A DNA stretch of 64,000 nt from Streptantibioticus cattleyicolor NRRL 8057 = DSM 46488 (lineage in GTDB: Bacteria; Actinomycetota; Actinomycetes; Streptomycetales; Streptomycetaceae): the NCBI RefSeq assembly GCF_000240165.1, contig NC_017585.1, positions 868,001-932,000 of the forward strand. The letters run 5' to 3'. A program made the translations under genes and the position numbers. Under the pieces are notes generated by a model. The model made no database searches. It was given only the letters and a program-made list of their open reading frames with translations, and had not been told where the DNA came from. Positions 24,442 to 33,411 of this stretch are shown here, in pieces. The number at the start of each line of letters is the position of its first letter. Position 1 is the stretch's first letter.

Positions 24442-25856
24442 CGACCGTCACCACCGGACACGCCGGCCCGCAGCGGGCCGGCGCCGTCCTCGACGTCCCG
24501 GCCTACGCCGGGCGCCGGCCGGTGATGTCCAGCAGGCCGGCCGCGCTCACCGGCACCACCGGCGAGACGGTGGCCCGGGTCGGGGCGGCCGGCCGGCTCG
24601 TCCAGTTCCAGATGGCCCAGGAGGCCGCCGCGGTCGCCCGGCGGCTGCGCGCCACCGACGACGACGCCTGGTTCGCGCTGCTGCGCCGCGCCGCGGACAC
24701 GCTCACCGCACGCGTCGCCGACGGCACCGCGCAGCCGTGGCTGACCGCCCTCTCCGCGGCGAGCGGGCTGCCTCCCCGGCGCGCCGCCCGCGGCATCGAG
24801 ACCGTCGCCGCCGACCTGGCCCGGATGGACGAGATCCTCGCCGCCCAGTCACCGGACGGCACCGTCGCGGCCTACCGCACCGGCGGCCACCACCCCCGCT
24901 GGAGCTGGCGCCCGGCCGGCCGCTCGGTGCTGGTCAAGGTCGCCGACAACTTCCCCACCATCAACATCGAATGGCTCCAGGCGCTCGCCGCCCGCCGCCC
25001 GGTGCTGCTGTCCACCTCCCGGCACGACCCGTTCACCCCGGTGCTGCTCACCGAGGCGCTGTACGAGGCCGGGCTGCCCGAGCACGCCGTCTCGGTGGTG
25101 CACGGCGACGCCCCGGCGCTGCGCCGCCTCGCCGACCAGGTGCTCTGGCCCGGCGAGGACGTCCCCGCCGACCTGCCGCCGGGCAAGGCGAAGACCTACC
25201 ACTTCGGCCGCAGCCGGGCGGTGGTGGGCGCCGGCGCCGCCGACGACGCGTGGCCCCGGCTGGCCCGGGCCGCCTTCGCCGGCTGCGGACGGCTGTGCAC
25301 CAACGTCAGCTCGGTGATCGCCCTCGGGGACGCCCGCCAGGCCGCCGACCGCCTCGCCGAGGAGTTCGCCACCCGGCCGGTGCTGCCGCTGGACGACCCG
25401 GCGGCCACCGTACCGGCGTTCCCGGACCGGGCGCGGCGCGACGCCCTCGCCACCCGCATCGAACGGGAGATCGCGGCCGGTGCCGTCGACGTCACCGAGG
25501 CCGTCACCGGGGTGCCGCTGCGGGTCGAGGTGGACGGCGCCGCCTTCCTGCGCCCCACCGTGCTCCTTGTCGACCCGGGGTCACCGCTCTTCGGCACCGA
25601 ACTGCCGTTCCCGTTCACGGCCGTTGCCCACGTGCCGCGCTCCAAGGCGGTGGCCGCCTGCGCCGGTTCGCTGATCGTCTCGGTCCTCGGCGACGCGGCC
25701 GGACTGCTCGGCGCGCTGGCCGAGGAGCCCGGGGTGGACAAGGTCTTCGGCGCCGAGGAGTACGACCGCGGCTACCACCCGTGTGACCCGCACGAGGGCT
25801 ACCTCGCCGACTTCCTGTTCCGGAAGAAGGCGGTCATCCCGGGCGCGGCCGGGTGA
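24438..25856 (+). CDS. thnO: Aldehyde dehydrogenase/acyl-CoA-reductase-type enzyme (ThnO-like)
   Basis: GTG 24438 overlaps the thnP stop (GTGA) and follows GGAGGT; 472 residues. The fold is ALDH superfamily, closest in feel to acyl-CoA reductases: VLVKVADNFPTINIEWLQAL replaces the usual cofactor loop, and GCGRLCTNVSS holds the probable nucleophile Cys287. TELPFPFTAVAHVP is the C-terminal ALDH signature area. In the pathway ThnO is thought to act with ThnN to reduce activated glutamate to its gamma-semialdehyde, the ThnE substrate. That pairing is an inference from the literature and from their adjacency here. Confidence 0.85.
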   Translation: MTTVTTGHAGPQRAGAVLDVPAYAGRRPVMSSRPAALTGTTGETVARVGAAGRLVQFQMAQEAAAVARRLRATDDDAWFALLRRAADTLTARVADGTAQPWLTALSAASGLPPRRAARGIETVAADLARMDEILAAQSPDGTVAAYRTGGHHPRWSWRPAGRSVLVKVADNFPTINIEWLQALAARRPVLLSTSRHDPFTPVLLTEALYEAGLPEHAVSVVHGDAPALRRLADQVLWPGEDVPADLPPGKAKTYHFGRSRAVVGAGAADDAWPRLARAAFAGCGRLCTNVSSVIALGDARQAADRLAEEFATRPVLPLDDPAATVPAFPDRARRDALATRIEREIAAGAVDVTEAVTGVPLRVEVDGAAFLRPTVLLVDPGSPLFGTELPFPFTAVAHVPRSKAVAACAGSLIVSVLGDAAGLLGALAEEPGVDKVFGAEEYDRGYHPCDPHEGYLADFLFRKKAVIPGAAG

Positions 25857-25894
25857 GCGGAAGCCAGGACAGCGACGTACGAGGGAGACTGCTG

Positions 25895-26998
25895 ATGCCA
25901 AGTCCGTCCAAGCTCCGTCCGATCACCGACGAGGACGTGCGACGGGCCGTACGACTCCACTTCGACCCGCAGGACGGCACCCCGTACTGGCTGGAGCGCG
26001 ACCGGCGCGACGGCACCGACGCACTGCGCAAGGTGCACGGCATGCTGGACGCCCAGCAACTGATCGGCTTGCGCGACGGGCCGGACCAGGCACACTTCGA
26101 GGAGGCGTCCCGGCGCACGCCACTGGCGAACTTCGTGCCGCGCCGCGTCCTCACCGAGGGCGGACCGCTGTGGGCCGCGCAGACCGGCGGCACCACCGGA
26201 CCCGCCAAACACGGCACCTGGGGCGCCCGTTACTGGGCCGACATCCTGGAGTTCTCCGACGAGTTCCTCGACCTGCACGGCGTGCCGCGCGGCGTCGACT
26301 GGCTCTTCGTCGGCCCGATGGGACCGCACACCACCGGACGGCTGGTGGTCGCCTTCGCGGAACGCCGGGGCGGGATGTGCTTCTCCGTCGACCTCGACCC
26401 GCGGATCGTGAAGATCTTCGGCGAGGAAGGCATGACGGCCGCCTATGACCGCTACGTCCAGCACATCTGGGACCAGGTCGCCGAAGTCGCCCGCGCCCAG
26501 CGGATCGGGGTGCTCTTCTGCACCTCACGGCTGCTGGAGATGCTGCCGGAACGCCTCGGCACCGAAGCGCTGCCGGGGCTTCGCGCCATCGTCCACGCCG
26601 GCACCACCATGGAGCCGGAATCCCACCGCCAACTGCGCGAGGACTTCTTCCCCGGGGTCCCCGTGGTCGGCATGTACGGCACCTCCACCACCGGCATCAG
26701 CTGGCAGAAGCCGTTCGAGCCGGAGGACGACCACCACGTGGTCTACGTGCCCTGCCAGCCGCACATCGCCCTGGACGCGGTCGACGACGACGGCAACGAG
26801 GTGCCGTTCGGCGAGGAGGGCCGGGTCCGCGTCTGGCGGCTCACCGACGACGCCCTGCTGCCCGGCTTCCTCGAACGCGACCGGGCCCGCCGCGTCCAGC
26901 CCTACGGAGCGGCCGCGGAACGCTACCCGTGGCCCTGGCTGGGCGACCCGTACAGCCCCGAATTCACCGAGGGACGCCGGATCGAGGGGGTCTACTGA
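25895..26998 (+). CDS. thnN: AMP-forming acyl-activating enzyme, short form (ThnN-like)
   Basis: ATG 25895 lies behind GAGGGAG; an in-frame GTG at 25853 overlaps the thnO stop and is an alternative. The 367-residue protein shows the adenylation P-loop QTGGTTGPAKHGTW (about 96-109) and GMYGTSTTGIS, the motif that positions AMP. At 367 residues it is shorter than typical 430-550 residue family members and seems to lack most of the mobile C-terminal domain with its catalytic Lys. A role in forming an acyl-adenylate that ThnO reduces fits the context. Direct transfer without CoA would suit the missing domain, but this is inference. Confidence 0.8.
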   Translation: MPSPSKLRPITDEDVRRAVRLHFDPQDGTPYWLERDRRDGTDALRKVHGMLDAQQLIGLRDGPDQAHFEEASRRTPLANFVPRRVLTEGGPLWAAQTGGTTGPAKHGTWGARYWADILEFSDEFLDLHGVPRGVDWLFVGPMGPHTTGRLVVAFAERRGGMCFSVDLDPRIVKIFGEEGMTAAYDRYVQHIWDQVAEVARAQRIGVLFCTSRLLEMLPERLGTEALPGLRAIVHAGTTMEPESHRQLREDFFPGVPVVGMYGTSTTGISWQKPFEPEDDHHVVYVPCQPHIALDAVDDDGNEVPFGEEGRVRVWRLTDDALLPGFLERDRARRVQPYGAAAERYPWPWLGDPYSPEFTEGRRIEGVY

Positions 26999-26999
26999 C

Positions 27000-28376
27000 A
27001 TGGCCGGATTCCTGCTGCGCTGCCGCCCGGAGGGTGCCGTCCCGCAACACCTCGGCGCCGGCACCGGGCTCGCCACCGAGGTGACCCGGGACGGCGCCGA
27101 CGTCCTCGTGGTCCACGGCGACCCGCTCACCCCGGGCGGCCAGGCGCCGATCCACGCCCCGCTGGACGAACTGATCGCCTGGACGGTCCGCGCCTACTCC
27201 CGCTTCTGCGCGGTGCTGGTACGCGACGACCGCGCGGTGCTGTGGAGCGACAACGGCGCCACCTGCCCGCTGCACTACGCCCGCGGCGCCGACGACACCC
27301 TGCTGGTCGCCACCTCGGCCGGCGCCCTGCTGCCGCTGCTGGGCACCGCTCCGGTGCTGGGCGAGGGCGACCGCGCGGTGCTGCCCGGCGGCCGGTTCGC
27401 CGGGGTCACCGCCGTCCCCGCGGGCACCGCGGTCACCCTCGCGGTGGCCGGGTTCGACACCGAGCCCCTGCTCACCCGCCGCTACCACCGGCTGCCCGCC
27501 CGGCCCACCGAGACCGACCCCGAACGCGCCGTCACCGCCGTCCGCGACGCGCTGACCCACGCGGTCGGCCGCCTCGCCACCGGGCTGACCGAGGCCGGGG
27601 TGATGCTCAGCGGCGGCGTGGACTCCTCCTCGGTGGCCGCGCTCGCCGCCCGCGAGGTGACCTCGCTGTCCACGTACACCGTGGGCACCCCGTTCGGCGA
27701 CGAGTTCGCGCAGGCCGCCTGGTTCGCCGAACGGCTCGGCAGCAAACACCACGAGCTGGTCTTCGAACCGGAGCAACTGACCGCGCTGCTGCCGGAGATG
27801 ATCCGCTCGCTGGAGACCTGGGACCTGCTCACCCTCCAGATCGCCGCCCCCGCCTGCTTCCTGCTGGGCCACATCGCCACCGGCGCCCGCCAGGTGATGC
27901 TCTCCGGTTACGGCGCCGACCTGATCTTCGCCGGCCTCGGCGGCACCGGCACCGAGACCCGGATCGAACGCTCGGTCGCCGCCCAGACCGCCGCCACCGC
28001 CGTCAGCAACGAGTTCAACCCCGCCTACGCCGACGCCCGCGACGTGGTGGTGCGCTACCCGTACTGGACCCGCGAGGTGATGTCCACCGCGCTCGGCATC
28101 CGCGGCCGGCTCAAGGTGCGCCCCGACACCGCGAAGTGGGTGCTGCGCAGCGCGGTCACCGGCATCCTGCCGGACGAGGTCGCCTGGCGCCCCAAGCGCG
28201 GCATCCACGAGGGCACCGCCATGAGCCGCATGTTCGCCGCCGCCCTGGGCAGCGACGACCGGCACACCCAGGCAAGGCGGCTGTACGAGATGGCCACCGA
28301 GGTCTTCCGCGACACCGCTGCCGGTACCGACGAGTTGGAGGGATCCGATGAGGGTCTTGCTGGTGTGGCCTCGTAA
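27000..28376 (+). CDS. thnM: Beta-lactam synthetase of the asparagine-synthetase fold (ThnM/CarA-like)
   Basis: ATG 27000 is one base after the thnN stop; 458 residues. The C-terminal ATP-pyrophosphatase domain has MLSGGVDSSSVAALA (PP-loop at 204-209), SLSTYTVGT, GYGADLIFAG and WRPKRGIHEGT. The N-terminal domain keeps the glutaminase fold outline but starts MAGFLLRC, lacking the catalytic Cys at position 2. It therefore cannot use glutamine as a nitrogen source. That loss is the hallmark of beta-lactam synthetases, which adenylate a carboxylate and let an internal amine close the ring; here the substrate would be carboxymethylproline. The gene overlaps thnL by 29 bases. Confidence 0.9.
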   Translation: MAGFLLRCRPEGAVPQHLGAGTGLATEVTRDGADVLVVHGDPLTPGGQAPIHAPLDELIAWTVRAYSRFCAVLVRDDRAVLWSDNGATCPLHYARGADDTLLVATSAGALLPLLGTAPVLGEGDRAVLPGGRFAGVTAVPAGTAVTLAVAGFDTEPLLTRRYHRLPARPTETDPERAVTAVRDALTHAVGRLATGLTEAGVMLSGGVDSSSVAALAAREVTSLSTYTVGTPFGDEFAQAAWFAERLGSKHHELVFEPEQLTALLPEMIRSLETWDLLTLQIAAPACFLLGHIATGARQVMLSGYGADLIFAGLGGTGTETRIERSVAAQTAATAVSNEFNPAYADARDVVVRYPYWTREVMSTALGIRGRLKVRPDTAKWVLRSAVTGILPDEVAWRPKRGIHEGTAMSRMFAAALGSDDRHTQARRLYEMATEVFRDTAAGTDELEGSDEGLAGVAS

Positions 28377-29772
28377 CGAGCGGGCCCTCCTCAGCGACCG
28401 GCTCAGCTGTTGTGAGCCGCTGCCGCTGGAATACCTGGCGGGCGCCCTGCGCGGCGCCCACGACGTCACCATCCACGACCTGCGGGTGGACACCTCCCTG
28501 GAGGAGTACGCCGCCACCCACGAGGCGCCCGACCTGATCGGCGTCGCCATCCCCTACACCACCAGCGTCCGGGTCTCCCGGGACGTGACCCACCAGGCCC
28601 GGCGGCTGTGGCCGGGCACCCCGATCGTGCTGGGCGGCCACCACCCGACCGTCAGCGCCGAGTGGCTGACCGGGTTCGCCGCCGACTGGATCGTGGCCGG
28701 CGAGGGCGGCGGACCACTGGCCCACCTCGCCGCCGAACTGGAGGCCGGCCGCACCCCCGCCCCGGTACGCGGCCTCGCCCCCTACGACGCCCGCACCGGG
28801 CTCGAACGCGACCGGCGCCCCAAGCCGTCCGCCCTCGACGACCTGCCGATGCCGGACCGCACCCGCCTGGCCCACCACCGCGGACGCTACTTCCACTCCA
28901 TCTACCGGCCGGTGGCGCTCATCCGCTTCACCGCCGGCTGCCCGTACACCTGCAAGTTCTGCTCGCTGTGGCGGATGACCGACCGCCGCTACCTGGTCAA
29001 GGACATCGACCGGGTGCTCGCCGAGATCGCCGACATCGACGGCGACAACCTCTACGTCGTCGACGACGAGGCGTTCATCCAGCCGGTCCGCATGCTGGAA
29101 CTGGCCGACGCCATCGACAAGGCGGGCTTCCGCAAGAAGTTCCACATGTACGTACGCACCGACACCGCGCTGCGCCGCCCCGACGTGATCGCCCGCTGGG
29201 CCGAGATCGGGCTGGACTCGGTGCTGGTGGGTGCCGAGTCGATGACCGACGAGGAACTGACCGGCTACCGCAAGGGCACCGACCCCGGCCAGACCAGGCG
29301 CGCGCTGGACCTCTTCCACGGCAACGGGGTCAAGGTCCGCGCCAACTTCATCGTGCAACCCGACTGGTCCGAGGCGGACTTCGCCCGGCTCGGCCGCACG
29401 GTCGACGAACTCCAGGTGGACATGCCCAGCTTCTCGGTGCTCACCCCGCTGCCGGGCACCGACCTGTACGACGAGGCCAAGCTCGGGCTGATCAGCGACA
29501 ACCCCGAACTCTTCGACTGCTACCACTCGCTGTTCCGCACCCGGCTGCCGCTGGAGCGGTTCTACGGCGAACTGGCCGACCTGCTGGCCGGCGCCAGCGC
29601 CCGTACCGCGCCCGGGGTGACCGGGGAGAGCGACCCGTCGGTCTTCTACTACTCCGACGACGACGCCTTCGACCAGATGCTGCGGGAACTGCGACGCGGC
29701 GCCGACTGGTCGCACCCGCGCGAGAGCTGGTCGCCGACGCGCGAGCCCGAGACGGTCGCCGGCACCGGATGA
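28348..29772 (+). CDS. thnL: Cobalamin-binding radical SAM enzyme (ThnL-like)
   Basis: ATG 28348 lies inside the end of thnM and follows GGAGGG; 474 residues. The B12-binding domain (about 1-140: LIGVAIPYTTSVR, PIVLGGHHPTVSAEW, WIVAGEGGG) precedes the SAM core with CPYTCKFC (Cys198, Cys202, Cys205). NLYVVDDEAF, SVLVGAESM and VLTPLPGTDLYDEA follow the usual barrel order. In recent work on thienamycin I recall ThnL being assigned to forming the C2 thioether bond with pantetheine rather than methylation; I treat this as likely but unverified. Translational coupling to thnM is probable. Fifty-five bases separate its stop from thnK. Confidence 0.88.
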   Translation: MRVLLVWPRNERALLSDRLSCCEPLPLEYLAGALRGAHDVTIHDLRVDTSLEEYAATHEAPDLIGVAIPYTTSVRVSRDVTHQARRLWPGTPIVLGGHHPTVSAEWLTGFAADWIVAGEGGGPLAHLAAELEAGRTPAPVRGLAPYDARTGLERDRRPKPSALDDLPMPDRTRLAHHRGRYFHSIYRPVALIRFTAGCPYTCKFCSLWRMTDRRYLVKDIDRVLAEIADIDGDNLYVVDDEAFIQPVRMLELADAIDKAGFRKKFHMYVRTDTALRRPDVIARWAEIGLDSVLVGAESMTDEELTGYRKGTDPGQTRRALDLFHGNGVKVRANFIVQPDWSEADFARLGRTVDELQVDMPSFSVLTPLPGTDLYDEAKLGLISDNPELFDCYHSLFRTRLPLERFYGELADLLAGASARTAPGVTGESDPSVFYYSDDDAFDQMLRELRRGADWSHPRESWSPTREPETVAGTG

Positions 29773-29827
29773 CACCGCCCGGTGCCCGCAGCCGGCAACA
29801 GCCCCGAACCCGAGGAGCCGTGAGAGC

Positions 29828-31873
29828 ATGACCGTCCCCGCCGCGCGCAGCGGTCGCAAGGTGTACTTCATCGGCCTCAACGCGGTGCCGTTCCTGCCCC
29901 TGGTGGCCGGTCTGCTGCGCACCTACGCGGAACAGGATCCGCGCGTCGCGGCCGGATACGACTTCCAGGAACCGGTGTTCCTGGTCGACGGGGTCCAGGA
30001 GATGGCCGCCGGGATCACCGACCCGGACGTGCTGGCGCTCTCCTGCTACGTGTGGAACTTCCGCCGCCAGATGAAGGTGGCCCGGCTGGTCAAGGAACGC
30101 CACCCGGGGATGCTGGTGGTCGCCGGCGGCCCGCACGTCCCCGACCGGCCCGGTGACTTCTTCGCCCGCCACCCCTACGTCGACGTGCTCGTGCACGGCG
30201 AGGGCGAGACGGCCTTCCGGGAACTGCTCATCGAGCGGCTGGCCGACCACCCCGACTACACCAGGGTGCCGGGCGTCTCGGTACGCCACGGCACCGAGGC
30301 GGTGCCCGGCCGCCCGGCCGAGCGGCTGCCGCGCCGCATCGAGACCCCCAGCCCCTACCTGCTGGGCGTGATGGACGGCGCGGTGGCCACCTGCCGCCAA
30401 CGCGACCTGCGGTTCTACGCGCTGTGGGAGACCAACCGCGGCTGCCCCTACTCGTGTGCCTTCTGCGACTGGGGCTCGGCCACCATGAGCGCGCTGCGGC
30501 TCTTCGACGCCGAACGCCTCCAGGAGGAGATCGAGTGGTTCGCCGAACACGACGTCGAGGACCTCTTCGTCTGCGACGCCAACTTCGGCATCCTCCCCCG
30601 TGACCTGGAGATCGCGCGCGCCCTCGCCGACGCCCGGGCGGCCACCGGGGCACCCAAACTGATCCGGGTCAACTTCGCCAAGAACTCCAACGACCGGGTC
30701 TTCGAGATCAGCAAGACCTGGCACGACGCCGACCTGCTGATGGGCACCACCTTGTCCATGCAGTCCACCGACCTCGACGTGCTGGAGGCCATCGACCGCA
30801 AGAACATCGGCCTGGAGAACTACCGCAAACTCCAGCAGCGGTACGCCACCGAGAACATCCACACCTACACCGAACTCATCCTCGGCCTCCCGCTGGAGTC
30901 ACCGCGCAGCTTCCGGGACGGCATCGGCTCCCTGCTGGAAGCCGGCAACCACGAGGACATCCGCGTCTACGAGTTCGGCATCCTGCCCAACGCCCCCATC
31001 AACACCCCCGAGAAGATCGCCGGTTACGGCCTGCGAACCGTACCCAAGCGGCTCTACGTCGAAGAGCCCGGCACCCCGGACGACGAGGCGGAGACCGTGG
31101 ACATGGTGATGGAGACCAACGCCATGTCCCGGGACGAATGGGTCGACTGCTTCGGCTTCGTCCAGGCCGTGCAGTTCCTGCACAACGGCTGCTACACCCG
31201 CTATCTGTCGATGTACCTGCGGCAACGCCACGACATCGGCTACACCGCCTTCTACGAACGGCTCCAGCAGTACTTCGGCGCCCGCCCCGACACCGTGCTC
31301 GGCTCGATCTACCTGCGGATGCGCAAGCTGTACCACGACTACATCGACATCCCCGAACTGCCGCTGGCCAACCTGGTCGCCAGCCAGCCCGACATGGCCG
31401 CCGACCTCGCCCGGTACGGCAAGCGGCGCGGCTGGACCATCGACAACTGGGGCTGGCTGCGGATCGCCAACGACTTCGAACGCACCTACACCGAACTGCG
31501 TGACTTCGTGGCCGCCCTCGGCGTGGACGACACCAGCGACCCCGACCTCGCCGAGGTCTTCCGGTTCCAGCAGGACGTGATGCTGCGCCCCGACTACGAC
31601 CCGGCGGCCGGCCGCACCACCGAGTACACCGCCGACTGGCCCGGCTACTTCACCACCGGCGAGCTGCGCAGGCGCCCGGTCCGGATGCGCCTGGCCGACC
31701 AGCGCTTCGGCGCCAACGGCCGCTACACCCCGGTACCCGGCGACCTCAAGGCGTTCGCCCGCGCCGCCATCGGCCCCAGCTACCCGGTCTCCCGCATCGG
31801 CCACTACCGGCACCGGTTCGAAGCCGCCGAGGTCACCTCGCCGGCCGAGCCCGTCCTGACCGAGCAGCGGTGA
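29828..31873 (+). CDS. thnK: Cobalamin-dependent radical SAM methylase with large C-terminal domain (ThnK-like)
   Basis: ATG 29828; 681 residues. The B12-binding domain spans about 10-150 (LALSCYVWNFRRQMKVARLV, LVVAGGPHVPD, VLVHGEGETAF). The SAM cluster motif is CPYSCAFC (Cys206, Cys210, Cys213), followed by LFVCDANFGI and TELILGLPLES. About 250 residues beyond the barrel form the extra C-terminal domain typical of ThnK/TokK. Characterised ThnK methylates carbapenam C6 twice in succession to build the ethyl group. The length and domain order match that enzyme. The exporter gene starts at the overlapping GTGA of its stop codon. Confidence 0.9.
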   Translation: MTVPAARSGRKVYFIGLNAVPFLPLVAGLLRTYAEQDPRVAAGYDFQEPVFLVDGVQEMAAGITDPDVLALSCYVWNFRRQMKVARLVKERHPGMLVVAGGPHVPDRPGDFFARHPYVDVLVHGEGETAFRELLIERLADHPDYTRVPGVSVRHGTEAVPGRPAERLPRRIETPSPYLLGVMDGAVATCRQRDLRFYALWETNRGCPYSCAFCDWGSATMSALRLFDAERLQEEIEWFAEHDVEDLFVCDANFGILPRDLEIARALADARAATGAPKLIRVNFAKNSNDRVFEISKTWHDADLLMGTTLSMQSTDLDVLEAIDRKNIGLENYRKLQQRYATENIHTYTELILGLPLESPRSFRDGIGSLLEAGNHEDIRVYEFGILPNAPINTPEKIAGYGLRTVPKRLYVEEPGTPDDEAETVDMVMETNAMSRDEWVDCFGFVQAVQFLHNGCYTRYLSMYLRQRHDIGYTAFYERLQQYFGARPDTVLGSIYLRMRKLYHDYIDIPELPLANLVASQPDMAADLARYGKRRGWTIDNWGWLRIANDFERTYTELRDFVAALGVDDTSDPDLAEVFRFQQDVMLRPDYDPAAGRTTEYTADWPGYFTTGELRRRPVRMRLADQRFGANGRYTPVPGDLKAFARAAIGPSYPVSRIGHYRHRFEAAEVTSPAEPVLTEQR

Positions 31874-33315
31874 GCGCACCGGCGCACGGCTCCCCGGCGC
31901 GCGGCGCGAGCACCGTGGCGCTGGCCGTACTGGCCAGCGCCTGCGGGCTGTTCGCGCTCATGCAACTGGCCGTGACGATGCTGCTCACCCAGTTGCGGCA
32001 CGGCTTCGGCGTCGGCGCGGCGGACACCGGCTGGGTGGTCTCCGGCCACCTGCTGGTGGCGTGCGTGGCCACCCCGGTGGTGGGGCGCCTGGGCGACCTG
32101 TACGGCAGGCGCCGGGTACTGCTGGCGGTGCTCGCCGTCTTCGCGGCCGGCGGCGCGGTGGCCGCGAGCGCCGACACCTTCGGGCTGCTGCTGGCCGCTC
32201 GGCTGGTGATGGGCGTGGCCGGCGGCCTCTTCCCGCTCGCGGTCGGCCTGGTGCGGGAGGGGTTCCCGGCGGGTGCGCTGGCCGGCCCGTTCGGGGTGCT
32301 CTCCGCGTCGTTCGGGGTCGGCGGCGGCGCCGGCATCATGCTGGCCGGGGTGGTGGAGGGCGACCCGGACGGCTACCGCTGGGTGTTCGCCACCGGCGCG
32401 GCGCTGGCCGCGCTGCTGCTGCTCATCGGCGCGGCGGTGCTCCCGGAGACCCCGCGCCGGGCCGGCCAGCGCCTCGACGCCCCCGGGCTCACCCTGCTCG
32501 CCGTCAGCAGCGCCCTGGTGCTGCTGGCGCTGGGCAGATACGGGCGCGACGGGATCGGCTCGGTCACCGGCAGTACGCTGCTGGCCGGCGCCGTGGTGAG
32601 CGGGGCCGCGCTGCTCGCCTGGGAACGGCGCACCACCACGCCGATGATGGACCTGCGGCTGATGAGCCGCCGGCCGATCTGGACACTCAACGCGGTCAGC
32701 CTCCTCACCGGCCTGGTGATGTTCGTGACCGGGACGTTCCCGCCGGCCATCGCCGAGGCTCCGCGCTCGGCCGGCGGCCTCGGGGTGGCCGGGCTCGGTG
32801 TGATCGTGGTGATGATGCCGATGGAGATCGGCACGCTGGGCGGCGGGCTGCTGTCCGGACGGCTGGGCCGCGTGCTGCCGCCCCGGGCCGTGATGGTCAC
32901 CGGCACCGTGCTCTTCGCCGCCTCCGCCGTGGTCTTCGCCTTCCTGCCGGTCAGCATGGCCTCCCTCGCCCTGGGCACGCTGCTCAACGGCGCGGCCACC
33001 GGTGTCCTCGGCGGCGCGATGACCGAGCTGATCACCCTGGCCTCGCCGGGCGGCACCACCGGGGTGGTGGTCGGCACCAACAGCCTGCTGCGCAGCCTCG
33101 GCGGCTCCTTCGGCGTCCAGGCCGGCTCCATGGTGCTCGCCGCCGGCACCACCGGCGACCATCCGAGCCCCGCCGCCTACACGCTCGTCTTCGCCGGCAC
33201 CGCGGTGCTCGGCGCGCTCGGGATCTGCGCCGGTTCCGCCTTCCCCCGCGCCGCCCGCTCGAACGGGCACACCACCGGCACCAACCCCCCACCGCGGGCA
33301 CGGTTGACCGGCTGA
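31870..33315 (+). CDS. thnJ: MFS drug exporter (ThnJ-like)
   Basis: GTG 31870 overlaps the thnK stop; 481 residues with about 14 hydrophobic helices, as in the DHA2 branch of proton-coupled drug exporters. The loop 2-3 signature is GRLGDLYGRRRVLL. The helix-5 region GVLSASFGVGGGAGIMLAG matches antiporter motif C in style. In S. cattleya thnJ lies in the same place; as I recall its loss affects cephamycin C rather than thienamycin export. It is the last gene of the thnP-J unit, followed by 96 bases before thnI. Confidence 0.87.
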   Translation: MSAPAHGSPARGASTVALAVLASACGLFALMQLAVTMLLTQLRHGFGVGAADTGWVVSGHLLVACVATPVVGRLGDLYGRRRVLLAVLAVFAAGGAVAASADTFGLLLAARLVMGVAGGLFPLAVGLVREGFPAGALAGPFGVLSASFGVGGGAGIMLAGVVEGDPDGYRWVFATGAALAALLLLIGAAVLPETPRRAGQRLDAPGLTLLAVSSALVLLALGRYGRDGIGSVTGSTLLAGAVVSGAALLAWERRTTTPMMDLRLMSRRPIWTLNAVSLLTGLVMFVTGTFPPAIAEAPRSAGGLGVAGLGVIVVMMPMEIGTLGGGLLSGRLGRVLPPRAVMVTGTVLFAASAVVFAFLPVSMASLALGTLLNGAATGVLGGAMTELITLASPGGTTGVVVGTNSLLRSLGGSFGVQAGSMVLAAGTTGDHPSPAAYTLVFAGTAVLGALGICAGSAFPRAARSNGHTTGTNPPPRARLTG

Positions 33316-33411
33316 CGTGACGGGAAGGTTACGGACCCGACAACTGTGCGAGCGCTTCCCCCCTCCTCGCCCACCGCCCGAAGCCGGCACCACAGCGCAC
33401 AGGAGCAGCGA

